From Agrypnia vestita (lineage: Eukaryota > Arthropoda > Insecta > Trichoptera > Phryganeidae), in contig JADDOH010023091.1 of assembly GCA_016648135.1 (NCBI GenBank), positions 62,001 through 126,000 of the forward strand: a stretch of 64,000 bases of DNA, in the 5' to 3' direction. The notes beneath the pieces were generated by a model that saw nothing but the letters and a program-made list of their open reading frames with translations, did no database searches and was not told where the DNA came from. This document shows, piece after piece, positions 30,842 to 42,435 of the stretch. The translations under genes and the position numbers were made by a program. The number at the start of each line of letters is the position of its first letter. Position 1 is the first letter of the stretch.

Positions 30842-33554
30842 TCAGGGGACCTGAGGGGGGGGATATAAAAGTGATATAGGGAGGATGCGGTCGGGGTCAG
30901 TTTCCGGGTCGTTATGGCCGAGGGAAGAGATGGTGGGGTTTTGAATTGAAGAGAGTTTAGTGTAAAACCTCATGGCTAGTTCAAGGATATGTTCGTTTAG
31001 GTGCGGTGTGTTTGAGTCCCGGTGGATGATTGTGTTCCTCACAAACCACGGGGCTTGGAGGATGTATCTGAGTATTTTGTTTTGAAAAACGACTAATTTT
31101 TTTGTGTGTTTTGCCGTGGCCCAGATGGGGCTGGCGTATGTTAGGACTGGGCGGATTAGGATTTTGTATAGGAGGATTTTTGTGTTTGGAAGTAGTGTGC
31201 TATGTTTGTTCAAGAGGCAATTTAACTTGCCTCTTGAGGTGTGTGCGTTTCTTAGGAGGTTTTTAATATGTTCCCTCCAGTTGAGTTTTTTGTCCAATGT
31301 TAGTCCAAGGTATTTGATGGAGGATTTCCAAGGGATTTTGGTGTTGTCCATTTGGATGGAAATTGCCTTTTTGGGTATTTTTTTCTTCTTTCTCCTTGTA
31401 AAAAGGATTGACGCACTTTTTGAAGGATTTACGGCAATCCTCCATTTCTTGAACCAACATTGGACATCGTCTAGTAGGTCTTGTAGTCTGAGGGTAGCGG
31501 TTTGGGGATTCATGGATTGGGAAAGTATTGTTGTATCGTCTGCGTAGAGAGCGATTTTGGAGAATCTATCAGTCGGTTTTGGAATATCACTGGTGAAGAT
31601 ATTGAAGAGAAAGGGTGACAGTAGTGAACCCTGCGGTACACCCGCCTGCATGAACCGGGGGGACGATAGAGTGTTATTGCGTAATTTGACTCTAAAGGTT
31701 CTTTTTCTCAAGAAGGATTTGAGAATGCCGTATAACTGGGGATGTATGTTATAGTTATGGAGTTTGAAAAATAGGCCTTCATGCCATACTTTGTCGAAAG
31801 CTTTAGCTACGTCAAGAAAAATAGCACTGGTGTAGAGATTTTTTTTGAAGCCTTCTGAGATGAACTCCACTACTCTAAGTAGTTGGTGTAAAGTGGAATG
31901 ATTTGATCAGAAGCCATGTTGCTCGTCCGGTATTGAATTTGAGAGACCAGGTTGGTCATGAAGACAGGAGAGAATTATTTTTTCGAAGATTTTTCCTACA
32001 TTTGAGAGAAGGCTGATAGGTCTGTGATTTTCACAGAAAAGTGGGTCTTTACCTGGTTTGGGGATTAAAATTACGTGTGCAGATTTCCATGCTTTGGGGA
32101 AATATTGCAGACGGAAGGCGGAGTTGAAGAGGGAGGTGAGAAATAGGATGCCTTTTAGTGGCAGAAGTTTGAGAGCTTTATTGGAGATACCATCTGGACC
32201 GGGAGCTTTTTTGTTCTTGCGGGATTTTATAATTTTTTTAATTTCTTCTGGAGAAGTGAATAGGGGGTTTTCTGAGGGGGTAATTTTTTGGATATTTTTG
32301 ACGTAGCTTTCTATCTGATGGATGTGGGAGGGGTCGGTTCTGTCGTGATTTGGCGAGAATTGGATTTCAAGGCTGTCCGCGAATGCTTCAGCCTTTTCAT
32401 CTTCTTCGTACAAAAGCCCCGTGGGGGCGTGGATGGGGGTGATGGGAGGTTTTGGGGAGCGAAGTGCTTTGGTTAGCTTCCATAAGGAGCCGTCTTGGGT
32501 TTTTAAGGATTGAATTTTGTACTGCCAATTTTCATCACGATGGGATTTCAGGGCCGACCTTATTTTTTCCTGAAGGTGGTTTGCGCGGCTTTTGTCGCTT
32601 GGATCGCCGTATTTTTGCCAGTTGCGTCTGGCTTTGTTTTTGGCTCGAATGAGGGATTGAATTTCTAGTGGGAGTTCGGTTCTGCGGGGGGTTTCCGTGG
32701 GTGGGGGTTTGGAGGCCTCTGACATAGCTTGATTTATAATATTTTCGAAATTAGAGATATTTTCATCTAATTCGGAAGCGCTTCTAGAGGGGGGGGGGAA
32801 TTGTGAATTTATTGCGAATGATTTCTTCAAAGATTTGCCAATTGATAATATTGTTTTTTAACGAAGGTGGGATGGAATTTTGGAAGTCGAAAATTTCTAG
32901 AAAAACGGGGTTGTGATCGGAATTTAAGTCATTCGCAGTGTGAATTGAGTGCGACCAGGGGAGATTTTTCATTATTGCTATGTCGAGGATGTCGGGGCTA
33001 TGCCCGACATGCGAGAAAAAGGTCGGCTTGGTGGGGGCGACGACTGATAGATTGTTGGAATTTGCATAGTTATACAGAGTCTTGCCGTTTTTGTTCGTAC
33101 GTCTACAATTCCACGCCGGGTTTTTGCAATTGAAATCCCCGGCTAGAATTGTTGGAGTATTGTCAGTGAGTAGTAGATTTAAGTCGGAAGTGTGTAATAT
33201 ACCAGGAGGGTTGTATATACTATGCACGCGGAGGGGGCCGGAGTGTTTGGTGAAGATTGTGACGGAGGTCGATTCGGTATGTATTAGTGTGGGTGTAGGA
33301 TTGGAGGTGTGGACGATGTTACTTTTGACGTAAATCGCCGTACCTCCGCCCCTACCTGTCAGTCGGTCGTTACGGTAGCAGTGGTAGTTTGGTATTTTGA
33401 GAGTGTGTGATGGTTTTAGATGAGTTTCACTGACTAGAAAGAGATCGACATTGTGGCGACGGGTGAAGTCAGCCAGTTCATATCGGTCTCTTTCCAGTCC
33501 GTTCGCATTCCAAAAAGCGATGTGTAGGTTTGTGGGGTATGTTGAATTAGCCAT
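30842..33554 (-). pseudogene. Jockey ORF2: endonuclease and reverse transcriptase, two lesions
   Basis: ORF2 begins at the ATG 33554-33552, directly after the ORF1 stop. Endonuclease landmarks: LHIAFWNANGLERD, VSETHL, SIYNPPG, ILAGDFNCKN, SDHNPV. Reverse transcriptase: PGPDGISNKALK, NHRPISLLSNVGKIFEKI, FLDVAKAFDKVWH, GVPQGSLLSP, ALYADDTTIL (catalytic). Two lesions break it. A run of ten G on the plus strand (32789-32798) puts endonuclease and reverse transcriptase in different frames. A TGA (31907-31909) lies in reverse transcriptase where relatives usually have Arg. All catalytic residues are kept, so the copy is young. Confidence 0.88.
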
Positions 33555-35051
33555 TTAGTTTTTGTTAAAAAGTGATATGAATTTGGGGGATTCTAAGAGT
33601 ACCAGTGAGATAATCTCACTGGGGGAGGTGGCGGCTAGGAGTCTGGGGAGGATTTCAAGAAGGAGGTTTAAAATTTCCTTCAAATTAGGGTTTTGAAGGA
33701 AAGAAAGGAGGGCGTTGATACTATTAGAGGGGTTGGTGGAGGGGGGAGGGGGGGTCGGGCGAGCGGGGGTGGGGCGAGCGGGGGTGGTATTGTTGCGTTG
33801 GTGTGTGTGTGTAACGGTGGGGGGCGTGGACTCGCGTGTGATTTGTGCGTAGGAGATATTGGGCGTGGTATTACGTGGCGGGCGGGGGGGAGAGGGGGGA
33901 TGTGATACTACATACCTTTGTTCTTGGTTGAAGTGCGATGATCTGCTGGGCGGGAATTTGGGGCAACCTCTGTAGTTAGCCGTGTGGTCTCCTCCGCAGT
34001 TGCTGCATTTTGCCGGGCCATCTTCTTTTTTCTTTTCGCAGGTGGACGTCAGGTGAGGTTTGGCGCACTTCACGCAGTTTGGTTGCGCTCGGCACATGGA
34101 GGCAGCATGGTTGAACAGTTGACAGTGGTGGCATTGTGAGGGTCCATTTTTCCTTCTTAGTTTTTCTACCTTGATTTTGAGGTGAAAGATGGATGTTAGG
34201 TTAAAAAGCTCCTTTCCTTCTGGGGAGTTTGTAGCTTGTATTAGAACTAGAGGCATTGGTCGCCTGTTCGGCCCCGTCTTCATCCTGTTTACTGCCACTA
34301 TGGGGTATGTGGCAGCAAGTTCCTCTTTGATTTCCTCGTCGGTGATATCTGTAGGGAGGCCGCGGATGACTAATTTAAGTGTTTTCTCCTCTTGGGGAGT
34401 AAAGCTGTGGAACTGTGTTCCATCTTTTTCCAGTAGCGCGGTGGCTGAGCGGAAGTTTTCTATGGTGTCTACCTGGACGTGGACACCCAATCTGTTTATT
34501 TTAGCCGATGTGATATTGACACCGGCTGATGTTAATTTGGCAGATGTTTTGCGCCAGTTGTCGCTGCCCCGGATGACAATTGGCGGAATGTTTGTTTTCT
34601 TGGGTTTAGGAGTGGGATTTTGGGGGGCTTCCTCCATTGATGCTACCGATTCGGTGTCGGATTCCGGATCTTCTTCGGACTCAGATAGGTTTTCGTATCT
34701 GTTTTTTGTTGTTGTGGTCGCGTTGGAGGTTCTCGATGCTTTCGTTGATTTTCTAGAACTCGGAGAGTTTGGTGGTGAAGGGGAGTCAGCCTTTCGTCTC
34801 TTGTTGTTTTTGTTGGCTACTGTTTGCCAGGCCGGGTTGAAGTCGATAACTGGGAGCGGCGGGTAGTCTTGCGCTGACGTGGATGGTGTGGGTGGAGGTG
34901 GTTTCGGTCTATTAAGGATGGCTGCGGTTGCAGCTTCACCTGCTAGGCGAGCTGCACGAGGTTTTGAATGCAGTTGGTCCAATAATTTGAGAATCTCATC
35001 TTGACCCATGAGATTTAGCGTGTTTTGTAGGTTTTTTCGCGCTTCATCCAT
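33555..35051 (-). CDS. Jockey ORF1 nucleic-acid-binding protein (498 residues, intact)
   Basis: This protein packages LINE RNA and helps direct it to the target. Start is the ATG at 35051. Landmarks in order are a Pro/Ser-rich N-terminal third, the conserved region around residues 220-300 (LKLVIRGLPTDITDEEIKEE, VAVNRMKTGPNRRPMPLVLI, NSPEGKELFNLTSIFHL), then three zinc knuckles (CHHCQLFNHAASMC, CVKCAKPHLTSTC, CSNCGGDHTANYRGC), a Pro/Thr-rich linker and a hydrophobic C-terminus. No internal stops. Its TAA abuts the ORF2 ATG with no spacer, suggesting reinitiation. Confidence 0.88.
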   Translation of the reverse strand: MDEARKNLQNTLNLMGQDEILKLLDQLHSKPRAARLAGEAATAAILNRPKPPPPTPSTSAQDYPPLPVIDFNPAWQTVANKNNKRRKADSPSPPNSPSSRKSTKASRTSNATTTTKNRYENLSESEEDPESDTESVASMEEAPQNPTPKPKKTNIPPIVIRGSDNWRKTSAKLTSAGVNITSAKINRLGVHVQVDTIENFRSATALLEKDGTQFHSFTPQEEKTLKLVIRGLPTDITDEEIKEELAATYPIVAVNRMKTGPNRRPMPLVLIQATNSPEGKELFNLTSIFHLKIKVEKLRRKNGPSQCHHCQLFNHAASMCRAQPNCVKCAKPHLTSTCEKKKEDGPAKCSNCGGDHTANYRGCPKFPPSRSSHFNQEQRYVVSHPPSPPRPPRNTTPNISYAQITRESTPPTVTHTHQRNNTTPARPTPARPTPPPPSTNPSNSINALLSFLQNPNLKEILNLLLEILPRLLAATSPSEIISLVLLESPKFISLFNKN

Positions 35052-35800
35052 TTTGAGGCGCAGTTACATTTCATAAAAAAAAAAAAAATTTTTTTTTTTT
35101 TTTGAAAAGACAGTACAAGGTTATGATGGGAAATTAACACAAAAAACGAGCACAGAAATTGTCACAAATGATGGTGTCTTTTTTCACGCACTGAACACAA
35201 TGGAGTTTATAAAAGGCGAGCTCAACTCAGGAGACTGTGCTCGACTGAGGAGGACACACGCGAAACGGGGCACAACACAGGTTAAAAAGTCACAATAGTC
35301 ACTGAATTTAAAGGCGACGCGGGCTCGACTTACGAAAAAAATATTTCGTAAGGAGACAACCGGCGGGTAGGTGCTAATAGTTCTGAGAATAACGGCGGCG
35401 CGGAGCGACACTAATTAGACTCGAGTGCGTCCAGTCGGGCGGACGGAGCGGACTGATCATCATGATCAAAAGACGGTTGAAAACTGCGATGGAATACTTA
35501 GCTTGCCAAGTCATCGCCAGCAGGCAGCACTCCGCAGAAGCAGTAGGTACCGAGCGTGACAATGTCCCGCTCAGCGTCAGCACACCGCGCGAAGCGATCG
35601 CCGCCGATATCAAGTACCGAGCGTGAAGCGAGAGCGCTCGGCGTCAGCAGACAGCAACAGCAGATAGCAACAGCAGATCGCAGCGAAGTACCAAGTCTCG
35701 AGCTCGAGAGGTCGGTGTCAGCAGGCAGCAAAATCGTAGAAGGTAGTCGGAAGAGTAAATGAAACACACGTGAAGGGTCTGCCACGGCGTTTTAAACCAG
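35052..35800 (-). promoter_or_regulatory. Probable Jockey 5' leader with internal promoter
   Basis: GC-richer sequence between the ORF1 start and AT-rich DNA. An A14 next to a T15 run (about 35078-35104) lies just before ORF1. Near 35590-35740 there are repeated motifs (ACCGAGCGTGA, GCAGGCAGCA, CAACAGCAGAT). Jockey-clade LINEs are transcribed from promoters inside their leader; a specific initiator cannot be picked out with certainty. Confidence 0.4.
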
Positions 35801-37326
35801 ACTGAAGGTCGGTCCGCCTGAATGCGTTATTTATACCCTCGGCCGGGACCATGAAGTCCCAGCCTCGAAGCCAATTAAAATATGTTACAGTTTTCATACA
35901 AATGGGCGCGTACCGGCCAGTTATTTCTTCTACACATATTACAGTTTTTTAATTATTAATTTAAACGTACCTCCACCGGAGGATTTCCATATATGCCATT
36001 ACATGGGCTGCGTCTCAATAAACAGCCTGGCATATTGCGTGGCAACCTTGAGACACTATTATTAAAGCAACAATTAAAATACATCTCATTTTCTGGCTCG
36101 GTGGGCTATGAAATTTCAACAAATAAATTTCTTAAAATTCTAAATTAACTTTTAGGTTTAGTTTTTTGTATCTGTTATATAGAGTGCGTCGCAGCGCATC
36201 TGTTGATATATCACACTTTGTTGTAAGTCGCAGCTTACTATACTTATGAATTTTTAAACTTTTCAGCAAAAAACTAATTTTTTAATTAAACCAAAATTAT
36301 TTGCACATATGAGTGCGTATATTCCCCAAATAGGTTTTGACCCACTGATCATTTTGCAAGAAGAATTATCAAAATCGGATACCTCTGACGGAAGTTATTC
36401 CGGTTTGTGTGTTTTCATGAACATTTATATGGAAAAAACCCAGCCCAGTATGCCGCTCATAAGCGGCGGCTGGTGATGTGTTTGTATTGTCAGACTTGTG
36501 TTTTCATATTATTGTGAGTGTGATTTATTCATTAATGATGTATTCGAAAAAATATTTCGATTTTTTCCTTGTCACAAAAAATGTGTGTTTTTTACCAGTG
36601 ACCTGTTGGCAATCTTTTATGCCATACAGTAAACCATTTGTCGTGTCATCTGTAGACAATCTTTTATGTCTTACAGCGTGTGTGTATGTGTGCGACTCTA
36701 CTACTTATTTTTTTATAAATGTTGAGACAACTTTAATGTTGCTTATCTGGCAAATGATGATAACAGGGTACAAAATGCACCTTGTGCGCAAATAAAAATC
36801 GTCTCCCGCCCGCTCTCTTTTATTAAAACAATGAAAATGCGATACTTTATTACATAAAATTGTGATTCAGTTCCATCTGAAATCAAAAAACCATTAATTT
36901 CCATCATATTAGAAAGCTCTGAAATGTTAGAAAATCTGAAAATTTATATTTTCATATAATATTCTCAGTAAAAACGTACACATTTCAGATCATGCAACTC
37001 AGCGCATTTCCATTGTCATCAGCGGGATGCGATCTCATGAAGCTGAGGCTTCCCATTCGCTAACCCCCTCTCCCGGGTGCCGCCGCCTGACATCCCGACA
37101 CGTATAAGGACGACCACCGCAGCCGAAAACTCGCGCGCTGTCTTCGGCACGGTACCCATCCCCAACCGGGTCACGGCGATCGGCAGCGGCCCTGAAAGGG
37201 GCCTTTTGCTCTGCTTCATTCACATCAGAAATTTCTACCTTTTATGTGACGTGATTGCGTCAACTACAGAACTCGAAAGTTCCGTTGCCTGACGGTAGGC
37301 GCGCAGGCCTTGTCCTGTCCGTAACA
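35801..37326. other. BEL/Pao 5' region, unassigned; possible LTR start at 37326
   Basis: On the minus strand this region starts TGTTACGGACAGG at 37326, a typical opening of BEL/Pao LTRs, next to ATGTT (37327-37331). A GC-rich patch at 37015-37210 has open frames on both strands without recognised motifs. The LTR end and primer-binding site could not be located. No gene is recognised in 35850-37000. Confidence 0.35.
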
Positions 37327-37640
37327 ATGTTTTTTAACTTACTAAAACACTCGTCATATGTTATTAAAATGTTTCACTAATTCAAAGATGTTAATTAAAT
37401 ACCGATAACTAAAATAAAAAACTCAGTCTAGTGCGAGTACAAAAAGGTACCTTTGTTGAACCTTTGTAATAGGTTAATACAATGTACTGAATGTACCCAT
37501 TGACCCATTCACTTAAAATTTAATGGTCGCGTTCATATTTATATGTGCGGCGACGCTCCTGTACTGACCTGTACTGTGCTGAAAATTCAAAATGTGCTAT
37601 TCGATTCCCACTACATTGTGCGTTTTGTGCGATGTGTGTT
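37327..37640. mobile_element. Repeat R copy 2, right part
   Basis: Resumes copy 1 at the point where the left part stops, after a repeated ATGTT. It follows copy 1 from about 20130 to 20590 with the stretch 20220-20375 missing, then is cut where a BEL/Pao integrase fragment begins. Confidence 0.75.
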
Positions 37641-38472
37641 TCTTTGAAATTGGTCCCGTTATCAGAGTACAGGAAGCGTGGGTGGCCCCGCCTTGCGGCC
37701 ATTCGCCTGATTGCGAGTATCGCCGAGTCTGCTGACAGCGATTTCGCCAGTTCCACGTGTACGGTGCGTATGGTCATACAAGTGAACAGAGCTCCGTATC
37801 GGTTCTCCTTCCTTCGGCTGTTGGTTATTTGGATTGGTCCGAAGTAGTCAAGCCCGCAGTGGTGAAATGCGGGCGTGTGGTGCGCCAGCCGGCAATCTGG
37901 TAGTTGCCCCATCCACGGCGGGGTCGGCTTGCTCCTTGCATTCTTGCATCTTTGGCACTCAAACTTCACTCGGCGGACAACCGTATGTACGACACAGTTC
38001 CTTCTGCGCCCGGGTGGTTCTCTCTTTCGTGGTAGTGCCGTACCATGAGCCTTGTGTACGGATGAGCTCCGTCCAATACCACAGGTGCTCGCAACCCTGG
38101 TGGAATTCCTTCTACATTTGTACTTTCAAGCCGAGTCTCCATCCTTATGACGCCATGTTCATCCAAACTGGGCGTTAACTGGTACAGCCGGCTGGTCTTC
38201 GTGACTGCTCCACCTTGCTGGAGAATCTTCACCTCATTCCCAAAGGCCATCTGCCTGGGCATGCAGAATCGCTCGGCCGCGGCCCGCTCGTCCGCTGAGA
38301 CATCTTGTCTGGCGCGCTTGTCCGCATGGTGGCGGCAGTTCGCCACCTCTTCCTCGATGAGGGTGACCGATGAACCTTCGTCGAGAAGCGCGTGACCGAT
38401 GGCGTTCGTGTCCCTGAGACTGCCCCCCGGTGTTGGTGACAGTCTCATCCTTGGTCGCACTGGATGCGCCAC
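37641..38472 (-). pseudogene. BEL/Pao copy 2: protease start joined to integrase
   Basis: The minus strand has ALLDEGSSVTLIEEEVA (retropepsin active-site region, Asp-Glu-Gly-Ser) and then, within a few residues, the region before integrase (RQMAFGNEVKILQQ, SRLYQLTPSLDEHGVIRM, RHYHERENHPG). 37969-37520 continues with CQRCKNARSKPTPPWMGQLP and GLDYFGPIQI, FLYSDNGTNFKE (integrase core aspartates). Reverse transcriptase and RNase H, about 2 kb in intact elements, are missing. The integrase is cut by repeat R at 37640. Confidence 0.8.
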
Positions 38473-39957
38473 CCGCTGCTGTGTTTCCTGCCGCGTTCTT
38501 TTTGCCGCGGTTTGAGGATTTCTTTGAGCATACTGCTCCTCCCTTGCCGCCCTTTTTGTGTCGGTTATCGTGGTAGACCGGAGTGTGCAACGTGCGATGT
38601 TGCAGTCGTTCGCAGCCTTCGGTGCCGCAGGGCCTTACGCGACATTCCCGCCATTTATGGCCGCTCTTCAGGCAGTTGGTGCACACTTCGAGTCGCCAGG
38701 CTGTGCTTCAGCGGTCCTTCACTGACTTGGCCAAGTAAATGTGGCATTGCGCCAGCGTATGTATACACTTGTTGCACAGTGCACAGAGGGCGGCACTCCT
38801 TGCTGGTGGTGGAGGTCTTGATGCTTGGCTCGGTCCCGGGTGGCTCCCCTGAGCCCTTCTGCTGCCGGTGGTGTGGTGGACTTGTCCACTTCGTTGCGAG
38901 CGTGGTCATGGTCCTCAATCCAGAAGTGGCCACTGGTCCCAGTATGACCGTCAGCCAGTCAGAAAACCGTTGGTAAGTTGGCGGACCCGGTTTCCCCACC
39001 AGCGAGTACAGCCACAGCATGCGCGTCGCACTTGGCAATTTCCCCACCATGTCCGTCAAAATCTGCAGGGATGTCAGATGGGATGGGTCGATCGCTCTGA
39101 TCGTGGCCACCGTTTTCCTTATGATAAGGGCGTAATCCAGTACCGCGTCCACTGGTGCGCTTTCAGCGATTGCTGGATAGCGGCGCACCTTTCCCAGCAT
39201 GTTGTTAATGAAGCGGTCCAGGAGCGTCCGCATGATCTCAGGTCGATCTCACGCTGCTCGGGTCGATCAACAGCGCCGACACCGCCTCTCGAGCTTTCCC
39301 CCTGAGCGCGGTCTGCAGTCGGATGAGGTTCTCGTTGTCCGCGAACCCGCATAACGCTGTTGACTGGTGGAACTGGGCGAAGAACGTTGGCCACTCAAAC
39401 GAAGTTTGAAACTGAAGTGGGGAAGCTCCTTCACCCCCAATTGCCATGCCATCATCATTGCAGTGGCGGGCTGGCCGTGGTCCACGCTGGCCCCGCCATG
39501 GTTCCGCTGTAGCGCCACGGTAGTGGCCATGGCCATTGGGTCCTGTTGGTTCAGCACCCACTCCCTGGTGAAGGCGCTGGTGCCCGGCTGTGCAGACTGC
39601 CCAGTAGAGGCAGGTCCAGCTGCACCGGCAGCTGGGCATCCGGCGATGGTATTGATCCATGGGCCTCCCTGCCCACCCATCTATCCAGCTGGGTTGATGG
39701 CTGGTAGCGTGCTCCCGATAATGGCTTCTACACATTGGCCAGCATTGGTGACGGCTGCAGCGCATTGGCCTGCATTGGCCCAGGACGGTCCGGTAATAGT
39801 TGCAGCGGGTTGGCCACCATTGGCTGTGGAAGGTTGGCCTGCATTGGCCCAGGATGGTCTGGCAATGGATGCAGCAGGTTGGCTGCCATTGGCTGGAGAA
39901 GGTTGGCTGGCATTGGCGATGATGGGCTGGCCGGCATTGGGCCAAGCTTATACAGTA
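38473..39957 (-). pseudogene. BEL/Pao gag, copy 2
   Basis: Paralogue of the gag at 28431-29902. The repeat-rich N-terminal part (39957-39700), SAFTREWVLNQQDPM (about 39560) and the DUF1759-type core are present. A frameshift lies near 39410 and another near 39240, where some sequence is lost. After the core it continues, unlike copy 1, through SGEPPGTEPSIKTS to zinc knuckles (CTNCLKSGHKWREC, CGTEGCERLQHRTLH) near 38690-38590. The 5' end is cut at about 39957. Confidence 0.8.
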
Positions 39958-40559
39958 CTTTCGAAATAAATTCCAAAAATTAGGGTTTATAGAGGCTAAA
40001 AAAGGGTTGCTAGGTAGAAGATCCTTCGACAGTCGCATATCTGCCATTTGCGCGGTCGTGCGTTTCGAACGGTTTAACATAAACTGCTGTATCTCCGTCA
40101 ATTTTACAAATTTCTTTAAAATATTTGGTGAGAGCATTCTTAACAAATGCATCTTTCAGAAAATGAAAAAGAAATAACAAAAAAATATTTTTTCACAGTG
40201 GTCTGGGTCCTTAATGCGGGCGCGCTTCTCGGAGAAATCATTCTTTCGAGATGTTTTCGAAATAATAGATGTGGAAACGTATTGCTTCTTAAACAAGAGT
40301 ATTTCTTATCTTATTGCCTGGCTTGCAGGCCGCCGATGACACCTGTAGTCATCTGTTGGTTGAACGTTTCTTTCAGGGACTTGCCAAATGTGAAAACAAT
40401 AACGCGGTTCGTGGCAAAACCTAGCAGGGATAAATAAGGAAGAAGATTTACAAGTAAAAATATTTATTAATTATTAAAAAAAACGTTATGTATCATTTTC
40501 ATCAGAATAATATGTGTTTTTTGTCATCGGAGGTCTTCTTTGTTACTTCTTCCTCTTCT
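39958..40559. other. No gene recognised
   Basis: Short open frames on both strands (for example plus 40147-40437) show no known motif. Confidence 0.35.
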
Positions 40560-40956
40560 ACGAATACAGGATCTATTGGCAAACTCGGCAAAAGGATTGT
40601 GATGCCTCTTTTCAGAATGCCTTTTTGTTTCGTCGCGAAAATAAAATAAATGGATCCGAGCCTAACAATAATCGATCAAGAACATTTTTGCTGCAAAGTA
40701 TTCTAGAGAACTTTCTTGCGAAGTTCAGTCTATACTTCCGGAAGTACTTATCACGAGCTTAAGCAGCTTCTTCCGAAAGTTGACTAATTGGTAATATGGC
40801 ATATTTGATTATCGAAGGTCCGTGAGCCAATATTTTATGGACAGTGGGCATCACCGGATGCCACCCATACGTCTTCATGTAGACTTCTGCCATTTCTTTG
40901 GAGAAGATCGCATATTTTTTTACATGTATTTGATGACCACTAGAAATCACTTCCAA
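40560..40956 (-). pseudogene. Fragment of a transposon-associated protein family
   Basis: The minus strand reads EVISSGHQIHVKKYAIF, YGWHPVMPTVHKILAHG, YAILPISQLSEEAA, a stop, then ARDKYFRKYRLNFARKFSR and LDRLLLGSDPFI. This matches a protein family repeated in aphid and other arthropod genomes (pattern LPIGxxSEEAQEARNKDxxxFRxxxxRK). I do not know its element class. Confidence 0.5.
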
Positions 40957-42435
40957 AACTATTTTGAATCTATTTATTAGATCTAAGTCCTAAATCTACC
41001 ATCTTCAACTAATTTTTTGTCAGGCGATGATCTTGATTGTCACTTTTGAATCGGTAATTTGTAGGTTGTATTTCTAATTTATTAAATTCTTTGGATGTCA
41101 CTTTGTTGCGGATATTTAACAACCCACTGTAGACAAAGTGTTACTGCGTTGCACACTTTAGCATCTACCATAGTAGGTAAAAATGTATGTTCTGCTTTGA
41201 AAACACCATTGGTTTACTGATAGTGGGAAGTCACTAAGTTTGAACATGATTTTCCATGTAATTAATTGGGAAAGAGAAAGTGCGCAGCGAAATTCGGTTG
41301 CTAACTGCGGTTGGCGATGTGGAAAGCTCATAATTTTTGCGGCGGGAATTCATTTCGGATAGAGATGCTGGGAGGGCTGATTGAATTTGTATGGGGGGGA
41401 GGGATATTGTATGTGGAGGGAGTTTATGTTTTGTGTATGTGTTTGCGGGGAGAGAAGAAAACAATACAGATTCAAGGCAAGTACTGGAACTCAGATTAAA
41501 CAAGAGACGTGTCCAATGTGTCCTTGATGTAGACCGTGGAGCGGTGTGATGCGACCAATTGCAAACCAATATTCAAACCCACTTTAAACTGAGTGGAACA
41601 ACGCAGAAAAAAGTTGTTGATTTTTAATGTGAACGCGACATAAACTTTGACGAAACTCGAGGATGGTCCGGTGGTTCTACTCGTCTTTCGAACGGGACCG
41701 AAGGAGCTCCAGCAGTGAAGAGCGCGGCGGATCGTGAACACCATTTGAATTAACACTTGTAATGACGGGAAATGATCAACAACGAAAAAAAACTGCGAGA
41801 AGCTAGATTGCTCTGAAGAAGCTTAATACTGTGGAAACCGGGCACACTTGGTAGGTGCGTTCGGCGCGCGGTAGCTAATATAATAGGTGGAATTCCACCG
41901 CGTACTGACATTTTGCACCAATTCACGTTAAGGGAGATCCAAATCCTTTTGGATAGAATGCATTTTTTCCTAATCAGTACCAGAATGATTAAAATGAGTT
42001 AGGATGCTCCTACCTGTAGCTAACATTTGAGTCGCATTTGACAGCTTTCAGGCAATCGTTATCAATTAATTGAAGAGTATGAATGAAACAACGCACTGAG
42101 GCCAACTCTGCATTCTTTTATTCTCTCTCTTCTACGTTTTCTCATTTTCTGGTATGGTATACATATTTTTGAATATAAAATGTAAAAATTCTTTAATACA
42201 GAACCTGCATAGTACTTGCACATGTAATTGTCTTTAGCATCGTCATCAAATTCCGAGACATAACCTGCAGCATATGTGGAGGTCCTTCACCAGTCTTGCG
42301 TACCTCTCAAATGAATAACGATGTTTCCTAAAAAAATTCCCATCTAATTTTACAAAATTTTTCCTGCCTAAGCAGGTATCTCAAATTGCTTTCATGCAAA
42401 AATAAATTTTCTAATACATAACTTTCATTGTATGT
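40957..42435. other. No gene recognised
   Basis: No protein resemblance found on either strand. 41320-41460 is G/T-rich on the plus strand with open but unrecognised frames. Confidence 0.35.

Larger units (their letters stand above)
30776..35800 (-). mobile_element. Jockey-clade LINE, nearly complete
   Basis: On the minus strand the element has a leader (about 35800-35052), ORF1, ORF2, a short 3' untranslated part and a poly(A) tail, seen as 15 T at 30776-30790. It lies within the BEL/Pao gag leader region. Target-site duplications were not identified. The 5' limit is an estimate from the change of composition near 35800. Confidence 0.8.

Noticed and set aside
34189..34866. Plus-strand open frame of 225 codons
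   Set aside because: Antisense of Jockey ORF1, whose zinc knuckles are clear on the minus strand.
37019..37223. Two overlapping Arg-rich minus frames
   Set aside because: Both frames are open because the patch is GC-rich; no motif favours either.
28431..37326. One complete BEL/Pao element
   Set aside because: The flanking ATGTT and TG...CA edges are suggestive, but the left edge is in gag and pol is absent, so completeness is not supported.
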